DNA from: BOG-1184 sp049514575
GTDB lineage: Bacteria; Fibrobacterota; Chitinivibrionia; Chitinivibrionales; Chitinispirillaceae
DNA length: 27,521 nucleotides
NCBI GenBank assembly: GCA_049514575.1
Contig: JBEKUX010000041.1
Coordinates: forward strand, 1-27,521
Direction: 5' to 3'
Part shown: positions 21,365 through 27,521 of the stretch, piece after piece
How the letters are laid out: every line of letters begins with the position of its first letter
How positions within the stretch are numbered: the stretch's first letter is position 1
Notes under the pieces: generated by a model
Database searches by the model: none
What the model was told of the DNA's origin: nothing
Seen by the model: the letters and a program-made list of their open reading frames with translations, nothing else
Made by a program: the position numbers and the translations under genes

Positions 21365-24223
21365 ATGGTCAACTATGGTACAGAGACCGAGAAAATATCT
21401 TTTATTTACTGGAAGTTGAAATTCCCGCCGAGACCGGCCTTCATGCCGGCATTCAACTTCCGTTTACGCATCAAGAAGTATTGTCTTGTTTTTCTACTGC
21501 TGTGTGCAGTGACCCATCTGCCAACGTTTGCGTACACACCGCCGGCATCAAACCGGGCCATAGTGAATCTGGACAGCACCTGGAAATTCAACCTTGCGGA
21601 CGTTTCCGGAGCCCAGAACATCTCCTTCAACGATGCGGCCTGGACCTCGATCAATCTCCCGCATACCTGGAACAACCTTGACGGTCAGGACGGGGGCGGA
21701 AACTATTACCGCGGCATCGGCTGGTATCGCAAGCATTTCACCGTGAGCAGTTCTTATTCCGGTCGAAAACTCTATCTGAAGTTCAGCGGCGCCAACCAGG
21801 TGGCCGATGTATACGTCAACGGGACATTAATCGGCGAACATAAGGGCGGATATGCCGCATTCTGTTTTGATATAACTTCAGCGGCAATCGTCGGTGCGGA
21901 CAACGTTCTGGCCGTGAAGGTGAACAATGCCAGTTCCACCGATATCCCTCCCCTGTCTGCCGATTACACTTTTTTCGGCGGTATTTACCGCGATGTCAAT
22001 CTTCTCGTAACCGACCTGCTTGCGGTGACGCCGCTCGATTACGCGTCGCCGGGCGTATATTGTAAAACCCCGGCTGTCAGCGCTTCTTCGGCAACAATAC
22101 GGATCGTGTCTAAAATACGGAACGCCAATACCTCGGCAAAAACAACGACCGTGACCACGGTCATTGCCGATGCGTCGGGCGCCACCGTGGCAACACTCAC
22201 CGGTTCGCAGTCAATAGCGGCAAGTTCTTCCTATGACTTTGTACAATCCACCACCATAGCAACCCCCCATCTCTGGAACGGTTTTGCCAATCCTTATCTC
22301 TATCGCGTATATGTCCAGGTTTCGGACGGCACGACGACAACCGATGTTGTCGATCAGCCCCTTGGGATCAGATTTTTCAGCGTCGACCCGAATAACGGGT
22401 TTTATCTGAACGGCGCCTATCTTGACCTGCACGGCGTCAACCGCCATCAGGACTGGCTCGACAGCGGATGGGCCATCGGCCCGGCCGAACATCTCCGGGA
22501 TTTCGCTTTGCTGCGGGAGATGGGGTGCACGGGCTTACGGCTCTCGCATTACCAGCATGCGGAATATTTCTACCATCTCTGCGACAGCGCCGGCATGGTC
22601 GTATGGGCGGAAATACCTGTCGTCAACGGCGTGACGGTCTCCGATTCGTTTTACGCAAACGCCAAGCAGCAGTTGACGGAACTCATCCGCCAGAACTACA
22701 ACCATCCGGCGATTTTTGTCTGGGGCATCGGGAATGAAATAAGCTCGAGCCCGGATCCCAACCCGCTCCTCGACACGCTGCACCGGCTCGTTCACCGGGA
22801 AGATTCCACCCGGCTATCCACCTATGCGTCAAACACGAAAAACGACACCTCCACGAACAATGCTCTCAACTGGCATACCGATCTGACCGGCTTCAACCAG
22901 TATTTCGGCTGGTACACCGACAACGGTCCCCTGACCGCTTTCCCCGGCTGGGCCGACCGGATGCACGCGGTATACCCGACCCGGTGCATCGGCATGAGTG
23001 AATACGGCGCCGGCAGTTCGATCTACCAGCACATGGACAATCCGCCTGCCCCTGACCCTTACGGGAGACCGCACACCGAGGAATACGAGAATCTGTGCCA
23101 CGAATCCTACTGGGATGCTATGAGAACCAGGACCTATTTATGGTGTAAATTCATCTGGTGCATGCATGATTTCGCTTCCGACGGCAGGAATGAAGGCGAC
23201 TGGCCGGGCAGAAACGATAAAGGAGTGGTAACCTACGACCGAAAGACCTTGAAGGACGCGTTTTACTGGTACAAAGCGAACTGGACGACCGATCCGGTGG
23301 TTTACATATGCAGCAGACGTGCCAGCCTGCGCGACACGACGCCGATCCCGATCAAGGTATATTCGAACTGCACCTCGGTCGAGCTGTTCGTAAACGGGGT
23401 TTCAAAAGGCACGAAAACGTCGACCGACAATCTTTTCACCTGGACCGGCAATGCCATCCCGAATAAATACAACCTTGTAAAGGCTATCGGCACCAGAAAC
23501 GCCCAGACCTACGTTGACAGCGTAAACTTCGGCTATTTCGACTGTCCCGACGCGACGCTCTCTCAGGGCAAGACAGCAACCGCGAGTTCCACCCAGACCG
23601 GCAACACCGCGGCAAACGCGGTCGACGGTAACAGCACCGCCACGCGCTGGTCGGCATCGGACGCCACCTATCCGCAGTGGTGGATGGTCGACCTCGGCAG
23701 CAGCGTTGACATCGGCTGCGTCCGGATAAAATGGTACAAAGGGACCGATTACCGGAATTACTACTACAGGATCGAAGTAAGCGACCAGCAAACCACCGGC
23801 TTCGTGACGGTCGCCGATCGTACCGGCAATATGTTCCCCGGCGCAGTCGAAAATATTGTCACCGCCCATGGCCGCTACGTCCGCATCACCGTTACGGGTG
23901 CGGTTCCCCTCGCCACCTCATGGGCATCCATGTATGAAGTCAAAATATACGGGCCATCTCCCACGCAGGTTCGCTCTCCGCAGACCGAGACTTTACATAC
24001 AGGGATTTCGACCAAGAATACCGTGCAGGGAATAACGGTCAATCTCGGTACAAAGGAAGACTATACGCTCAAACTGGTCGATTGCAGAGGGAAAACCGTA
24101 TACGCGACCAGCGGATCAGGCCGGCAGGCTTTTATTTCCGGCAAAACTCTGTGCGGCGGAATGTATCTCCTGCAGGTAAGATACGGGTCAGAAACAATAG
24201 TAAAAAAAGTAATACGGATGTAG
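21365..24223 (+). CDS. Secreted glycoside hydrolase family 2 with discoidin domain and T9SS-like sorting domain
   Basis: An extracellular beta-glycosidase, beta-galactosidase-like, of about 952 residues. After a signal segment (IKKYCLVFLLLCAVTHLPTFAY) come the GH2 sugar-binding domain (WKFNLADVSGAQ...INLPHTWNN...GGNYYRGIGWYRK), an immunoglobulin-like domain and the TIM barrel with HGVNRHQDW. The acid/base is in WGIGNE (about Glu458) and the nucleophile in IGMSEYGAG (about Glu546). A C-terminal F5/8-type discoidin domain follows (about TASSTQTGNTAANAVDG...TRWSASD...WWMVDLGS). The end (YTLKLVDCRGKTVY...GGMYLLQVRYGSETIVKKVI) is a type IX-secretion sorting domain. ATG 21365 has GGGAAGGGA upstream; ATG 21443 lies nearer the signal core. 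The promoter at 21272 rules out earlier starts. Confidence 0.9.
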   Translation: MVNYGTETEKISFIYWKLKFPPRPAFMPAFNFRLRIKKYCLVFLLLCAVTHLPTFAYTPPASNRAIVNLDSTWKFNLADVSGAQNISFNDAAWTSINLPHTWNNLDGQDGGGNYYRGIGWYRKHFTVSSSYSGRKLYLKFSGANQVADVYVNGTLIGEHKGGYAAFCFDITSAAIVGADNVLAVKVNNASSTDIPPLSADYTFFGGIYRDVNLLVTDLLAVTPLDYASPGVYCKTPAVSASSATIRIVSKIRNANTSAKTTTVTTVIADASGATVATLTGSQSIAASSSYDFVQSTTIATPHLWNGFANPYLYRVYVQVSDGTTTTDVVDQPLGIRFFSVDPNNGFYLNGAYLDLHGVNRHQDWLDSGWAIGPAEHLRDFALLREMGCTGLRLSHYQHAEYFYHLCDSAGMVVWAEIPVVNGVTVSDSFYANAKQQLTELIRQNYNHPAIFVWGIGNEISSSPDPNPLLDTLHRLVHREDSTRLSTYASNTKNDTSTNNALNWHTDLTGFNQYFGWYTDNGPLTAFPGWADRMHAVYPTRCIGMSEYGAGSSIYQHMDNPPAPDPYGRPHTEEYENLCHESYWDAMRTRTYLWCKFIWCMHDFASDGRNEGDWPGRNDKGVVTYDRKTLKDAFYWYKANWTTDPVVYICSRRASLRDTTPIPIKVYSNCTSVELFVNGVSKGTKTSTDNLFTWTGNAIPNKYNLVKAIGTRNAQTYVDSVNFGYFDCPDATLSQGKTATASSTQTGNTAANAVDGNSTATRWSASDATYPQWWMVDLGSSVDIGCVRIKWYKGTDYRNYYYRIEVSDQQTTGFVTVADRTGNMFPGAVENIVTAHGRYVRITVTGAVPLATSWASMYEVKIYGPSPTQVRSPQTETLHTGISTKNTVQGITVNLGTKEDYTLKLVDCRGKTVYATSGSGRQAFISGKTLCGGMYLLQVRYGSETIVKKVIRM

Positions 24224-24355
24224 TAATAAGTGCAAATTATTTTGTTTTTACCCCTTTAACCGTTGTTCGGAATCACGCGTCATCGCCCGCATCTCATCGT
24301 TTTTGTCAATCTGAAACCTCAGAAAAACTGGCCGTCGGACCATCGGGGGGTTCAC

Positions 24356-25003
24356 GTGCTTTCAGATGAATTTGTTGCCAGATTCGCGCCGCTCTGTCCG
24401 GTAAAAGGCTGCGAAAGTATTCTTATTCACCAGACAGAGGACCTTTTTGCCCTGTGGGAAGCATGGGAAGCGGAAGCGGGCGGACAATGCTCAACACCCT
24501 TCTGGGCCATCGCCTGGCCTGCGGCGACAGTACTCGCACGCCATATCCTCAAGCATTACCATCTTGTCGCCGGCAAAACCGTGCTCGACCTCGGGTGCGG
24601 CGGCGGTGTGGCGGGCATTGCCGCGGCGCAGGCCGGCGCCGTCCGTATCATCGCGAACGACATCGATCCGGTGGCCCTGGAAATTGCTTGGCGCAACGCC
24701 GCGGCGAACAGGGTTTCTCTTGAACCCTGCCCGTTTAATCTTACCGAAAGACAGGACGATTGTGCGGCGGACATCATCCTTATAGCGGACATGTTTTACC
24801 ACCGTACCGCGTCCGCCGCTCTCGTCGCATTCCTCAAACGGGCGCAGAAAAAAGGCGCTGACATACTCATTGCCGACGCCAACCGTCCCTTTACTCCTGC
24901 GACCGGGATAACCGTGCTCATGCAGGAAACTGTTCAGGTTTCCATGGAACTTGAGGGCGTACCGCACCGTGAAGTTCGGCTGCTGACTCTGACTGACGAC
25001 TGA
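24356..25003 (+). CDS. Class I methyltransferase, ETFB-lysine/PrmA-like
   Basis: A 215-residue SAM-dependent methyltransferase. Motif I is VLDLGCGGGVAGIAAA (76-91), then IIANDIDPVALEIAWRNAAANRV, the acidic strand. PFWAIAWPAATVLARHIL (48-65) is the hallmark of the mitochondrial ETFB lysine methyltransferase/Nnt1 group and its bacterial relatives. IILIADMFYHRTASAALVAFL follows in the position where the methyl-acceptor pocket lies. I prefer GTG 24356 as start, because the region from TTG 24263 reads as unrelated residues; GGGGGG lies upstream. The methyl acceptor, probably a protein lysine, is not shown by sequence. It is convergent with the HAD gene. Confidence 0.8.
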   Translation: MLSDEFVARFAPLCPVKGCESILIHQTEDLFALWEAWEAEAGGQCSTPFWAIAWPAATVLARHILKHYHLVAGKTVLDLGCGGGVAGIAAAQAGAVRIIANDIDPVALEIAWRNAAANRVSLEPCPFNLTERQDDCAADIILIADMFYHRTASAALVAFLKRAQKKGADILIADANRPFTPATGITVLMQETVQVSMELEGVPHREVRLLTLTDD

Positions 25004-25044
25004 CTGCCCGGCCAACCATGTGCCGTAAATTATCGTCGTGCGCC

Positions 25045-25866
25045 TTAATGGTTGTTCTTTTTAATCAGGTCCCACTCCTTTGCGACGCCGTCCTCGTTGT
25101 TGGTCCAGGGTGAAACGCGCACCGCAACGCGCTTGACCTCCTCCGGTGCATTGGCCATCGCTATACTGAGGCCTGCCTTTTCCAGCATGGGGATATCGTT
25201 GGGAGCGTCGCCGAACGCCACGATTTCGGGCCATCCGACATTGTACGCTCGAGCGAGCGCGGCAAGCCCGGTCCCCTTGTTGGCGCGTACATCCAGGAAT
25301 TCAAGATAATAGTCCCACGTACGGCAGATATAGACCGAATCGCCCCACAGCTTCCTGAAATACCTTTCCTGTTCGTCAATAACCGGCGGGGCGCCGACAA
25401 AAATCATCTTGGAAGGCCGCCTGCCGCGGAACCTGTCGAGCGACGGCACGAACCGGTAACGGGAACCGGTCTGTTTAACATAGAATTCTATCCACGGTGC
25501 CGTTGTACCGTCACGTACCGCATAGAGCCTGCCGTTGATATAATAGTTGCAGACGAATTCACGGCCACGGGTATAATCGACCAGGTAATCGGCGATAGTG
25601 CTTGGCAGAGAAATATTCTGCACCTTCCGCGAGGCATGCCGTTTTCCCATGCACACTTCGGCCCCGTTCAGCGTGAGAAGCGCCACATCATCAAGTGCTG
25701 GCGGTATATAGTGCTGCATGCTGCTGCCCAGCCGTCCGGTGGCGAAAACGATCACGGCGTCCCGCGCTGCCATTTCGCCAAGCGCCCGCTCATTTGCAGG
25801 AGAAAGCTTTTTTTTATCGTTGAGGAGCGTGCCGTCAAGATCAAAAGCAAAAAGCCGGTATCTCAT
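25045..25866 (-). CDS. Cof-type HAD-IIB phosphatase
   Basis: A 273-residue haloacid-dehalogenase-superfamily phosphatase of the Cof subfamily, acting in the cytoplasm on sugar phosphates or nucleotide cofactors. Motif I is FAFDLDGTLL with Asp9 and Asp11. Motif II is VIVFATGRL. The late motif FGDAPNDIPML contains Asp220 and Asp224, and the C2 cap lies between (about 85-190). SKMIFVGAP and KGTGLAAL are typical of the family. The open frame continues upstream to 25971; ATG 25866 is chosen because it begins exactly at the family N-terminus (MRYRLFAFDLDG), though no Shine-Dalgarno is visible. The substrate cannot be predicted. Confidence 0.92.
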   Translation of the reverse strand: MRYRLFAFDLDGTLLNDKKKLSPANERALGEMAARDAVIVFATGRLGSSMQHYIPPALDDVALLTLNGAEVCMGKRHASRKVQNISLPSTIADYLVDYTRGREFVCNYYINGRLYAVRDGTTAPWIEFYVKQTGSRYRFVPSLDRFRGRRPSKMIFVGAPPVIDEQERYFRKLWGDSVYICRTWDYYLEFLDVRANKGTGLAALARAYNVGWPEIVAFGDAPNDIPMLEKAGLSIAMANAPEEVKRVAVRVSPWTNNEDGVAKEWDLIKKNNH

Positions 25867-25932
25867 AGTGCCGATAAAAATATAATGCCCTGTCCGGAAA
25901 GTGACAAGGTTTGATGACCACGGCATGACGCT

Positions 25933-25960
25933 TTGTAACCCTTCAACCGATAGATATATT
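25933..25960 (+). promoter_or_regulatory. Candidate promoter upstream of the hypothetical gene at 26016
   Basis: TTGTAA (25933-25938) and TATATT (25955-25960) are spaced by 16 bases, and the 26016 gene has a strong ribosome binding site downstream. The boxes lie outside the coding part of the divergent HAD gene. Matched by eye only. Confidence 0.35.
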
Positions 25961-26015
25961 TTAAAGAACAAAAATCAGAAAGTTTTTTCCGGAATCCGAA
26001 AAAAGGAGAAAAACA

Positions 26016-26810
26016 ATGAGCGATCTTCGTACCACGATAGGCGACTTCACCGACGAACAGCTCCGCACCGCCTATTTCCGTGAAAAAGACCAATATACTG
26101 CCGAAGCTCTGACGGTCATGAGCGAAGAGCTGTCGAAACGCGGATTGCCCATTGTCCCCGACGGCGGCCAGAACACCGAGGTAACCCCCGTTCATCTCGA
26201 CAGCGACGATTTCGTCAGGTTCGATTATTCTTTTTCTCACACCGATTTTCTGCTCGCGACCGTAGTCCTGCGCGATAATAACGTCCCCTTTTTTGTCGAC
26301 AATCCCAGTTCGACGGACATCCTTCCGTTCGAAAATGAGTCTGAAAAACGGTACACAATCCGTATTCACAAAACATTTATTGCTAAAACGCACGAACTCC
26401 TCGACGAACACTTTGTCAAGGCGGATAACAAATATCTGTTCAAATACACCGGAGCGCGGGACCGACTGAAAGCATTCAACTTTCATGATATCCACCTGAC
26501 CGACGATGCGTCCGCAGAAGAGCTCGACGTCGACTTCGCTGAGGACGAAAAAAAAGTTATTACGGCGCTGGGAAACCGCCTGCTGCAGGAAGCGGAGCAG
26601 GTTGAAAAAGATCAGGAGCGGATACTCTTTTACTACGACTCAATCGAACCGCTCATTTCCCGGTTACAGGAGCCCGGCCGCACTTCGTTCTCACGAAATG
26701 ATCTCCTGACCATGCTTGAGATCCTGCAGGTGTACGCCGACGACCCGGCGCTGCCCCCGCCTATGGACGAGACGATCCTGCAGCTGCTTGCGTTTTTTCT
26801 GCACGCGTAA
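26016..26810 (+). CDS. Hypothetical cytoplasmic acidic protein, partly DUF2007-like
   Basis: A 264-residue protein I cannot place with confidence. AAAAGGAGA about ten bases upstream strongly supports the ATG at 26016. Residues 10-42 (FTDEQLRTAYFREKDQYTAEALTVMSEELSKRGL) resemble the short helical tail motif often found in membrane or signalling proteins, in which a D/E-Y-x-x-E-A-L segment ends in ELxxRG. Residues ~75-125 (FLLATVVLRDNNVPFFVDN...YTIRIHKTFIAKTHELLDEHF) resemble the DUF2007 putative signal-transducing fold, which has an A-x-x-x-L-x-x-x-x-I-P-F-F pattern. The C-terminal third is acidic and helical (LLQEAEQVEKDQERILFYYDSIEPLISRLQ). No signal peptide or membrane helix is present. Function unknown. 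Confidence 0.75.
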   Translation: MSDLRTTIGDFTDEQLRTAYFREKDQYTAEALTVMSEELSKRGLPIVPDGGQNTEVTPVHLDSDDFVRFDYSFSHTDFLLATVVLRDNNVPFFVDNPSSTDILPFENESEKRYTIRIHKTFIAKTHELLDEHFVKADNKYLFKYTGARDRLKAFNFHDIHLTDDASAEELDVDFAEDEKKVITALGNRLLQEAEQVEKDQERILFYYDSIEPLISRLQEPGRTSFSRNDLLTMLEILQVYADDPALPPPMDETILQLLAFFLHA

Positions 26811-26815
26811 ACGGC

Positions 26816-26844
26816 TTGACAGAACATGCGGCGCAATCCATATT
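26816..26844 (+). promoter_or_regulatory. Candidate sigma-70 promoter for the 29-codon basic gene
   Basis: A consensus TTGACA (26816-26821) and CATATT (26839-26844) are separated by 17 bases. They lie just after the stop of the preceding gene and 46 bases before the mini-gene start. Together with the terminator at 27016 this would give the mini-gene its own ~170-base transcript. Matched by eye. Confidence 0.45.
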
Positions 26845-26889
26845 TATTTTTGTAAATGTAGTGCAACCTTAAACAAAGGATGCCTGATC

Positions 26890-26979
26890 ATGTCAAGCGT
26901 CAAAAAAAAACGTAAGGCCAAAATCAACCGCCACAAACGGAAAAAACGCCGCCGCCTGAACCGGCATAAGAAAAAGTAA
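26890..26979 (+). CDS. 29-residue basic protein, bS22/AURKAIP1-COX24-like
   Basis: A 29-codon gene encoding MSSVKKKRKAKINRHKRKKR and nine more residues. All but about nine residues are Lys or Arg, with the sequence pattern S-S/x-V-x-K-x-R-x-x-K-I-x-x-H-K-R/x-K-K-R/L-R-R. This is the pattern of the AURKAIP1/COX24 domain small proteins, of which actinobacterial bS22 on the 30S subunit is the best known. AAAGGA at 26875-26880 lies nine bases before the ATG at 26890, a likely promoter is upstream and a strong terminator downstream, so the unit looks independently transcribed. A ribosomal location is inferred from the family and the composition. It could also be an unrelated lysine/arginine-rich peptide, but the match to the family is strong. 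Confidence 0.8.
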   Translation: MSSVKKKRKAKINRHKRKKRRRLNRHKKK

Positions 26980-27015
26980 AGGGACGTCCTGCGGTTTCTT
27001 TTGGAAACGGCCTTC

Positions 27016-27044
27016 AAAAGGGTGGCTGCCATGCCGCCCTTTTT
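27016..27044 (+). terminator. Rho-independent terminator after the bS22-like gene
   Basis: Bases 27016-27026 (AAAAGGGTGGC) pair with 27033-27043 (GCCGCCCTTTT and following T) with one G-U wobble, closing a six-base loop (TGCCAT) and ending in a run of five T (27040-27044). It lies about 40 bases after the mini-gene stop and 22 bases before the recD2 start, so it separates the two transcription units. Confidence 0.75.
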
Positions 27045-27065
27045 CATTCCAGGAAAAATATCCCT

Positions 27066-27521
27066 ATGGCAGAAACCCTCGAAGGAATCGTCGCCGATAT
27101 AACCTTCCAGAATGACGATAACGGGTATACTGTCCTTCAGTTGCAAACGGACGGCGAACTCAATCCGGTCACCTGCGTCGGCACCATGCCGACCGTTTCG
27201 CAGGGCGAATCACTCAAAATACAGGGATCGTGGGAACGGCATCGCCGGTTCGGCCGCCAGTTTACCGTCGATCGGTACGAAATCGTCCGGCCCACGACGC
27301 CCGCAGGGATCACACATCTTCTGGGCTCCGGCCTTATTGCGGGCATCGGACCGGTGCGGGCGCTGATCATCGTCGAACGCTTCGGCGTCACCACACTTGA
27401 CATTTTAGACAAAACGCCCGATCGTCTTACCGAGGTGCGCGGCATCGGACAAAAGACCTTGGCGAAAATCAAAGAGGCCTGGCAACGGCAGCGGCACATC
27501 CGCGATCTCGCGATCTTCCTT
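27066..27521 (+). CDS. recD2: RecD2-family ATP-dependent DNA helicase, 3'-truncated by window edge
   Basis: The N-terminal 152 codons of a RecD2 (RecD/TraA-type) 5'-3' helicase. The OB-like N-terminal domain is recognisable as LEGIVADITFQNDDNGYTVLQL, CVGTMPTVSQGESLKIQGSW and RRFGRQFTVDRYEI. A helix-hairpin-helix region follows, LLGSGLIAGIGPVRALIIVERFG...TLDILDKTPDRLTEVRGIGQKTLAKIKEAW, both typical of RecD2. The Walker-type helicase motifs lie beyond the window. The ATG at 27066 has AGGAAA at 27051-27056. The frame is open to the last base. Confidence 0.9.
   Translation, partial: MAETLEGIVADITFQNDDNGYTVLQLQTDGELNPVTCVGTMPTVSQGESLKIQGSWERHRRFGRQFTVDRYEIVRPTTPAGITHLLGSGLIAGIGPVRALIIVERFGVTTLDILDKTPDRLTEVRGIGQKTLAKIKEAWQRQRHIRDLAIFL

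Noticed and set aside
22829..23869. Open frames antisense to the GH2 gene
   Set aside because: They mirror the codon pattern of the real + strand gene, which shows full GH2 and discoidin motifs.

Overview
The window comes from a bacterial chromosome, most likely a Gram-negative member of the FCB group. Fibrobacterota-like is my best guess, at low confidence. The clues are a secreted GH2 enzyme ending in a type IX-secretion-like sorting domain, two secreted/membrane proteins with the LPGAGxxY motif common in DUF5683-type proteins, a eukaryotic-type HisA, and a 29-residue all-basic bS22/COX24-like protein. Most core genes have clear AAGGAG-type ribosome binding sites.

Layout. 1-2988: a compact + strand operon rpsF(partial)-rpsR-rplI-dapA-dapB, joining ribosomal proteins to two consecutive lysine/diaminopimelate enzymes. 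2989-3314: an intergenic element with three copies of a ~45-50 bp unit, two of them in ~90 bp inverted arms. 3315-5473: two tandem envelope proteins sharing the LPGAGxxY motif. 5587-7981: nrdR, a small convergent hypothetical gene and a PBP4-type D,D-carboxypeptidase.

8091-16788: an AT-richer, accessory-looking surface-glycan or secondary-metabolite cluster. It holds a family 2 glycosyltransferase, a radical SAM protein with a C-terminal Cys cluster, a methyltransferase, a B12-binding-type radical SAM protein, a second methyltransferase, a NodB-like deacetylase homologue with an altered metal motif, and a convergent GT-C-like membrane protein. Its two ~500 bp intergenic gaps carry a four-copy dispersed repeat and an 84 bp inverted-repeat structure. 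Most genes here lack recognisable Shine-Dalgarno sequences. This is the most novel part of the window.

16888-27521: core-like genes return. In order: a YwqK/MORN-type lipoprotein (-), eukaryotic-type hisA, a secreted hypothetical, a beta-CASP metallo-hydrolase overlapping a Nudix hydrolase, the GH2/discoidin/sorting-domain enzyme behind a near-perfect sigma-70 promoter, an ETFB-type methyltransferase, a Cof-type HAD phosphatase (-), a hypothetical, the bS22-like mini-gene with a terminator, and the 5' part of recD2, which runs off the window.

All names rest on reading motifs in the translated sequence. No database search was possible, so family calls without visible catalytic motifs are given with lower confidence.
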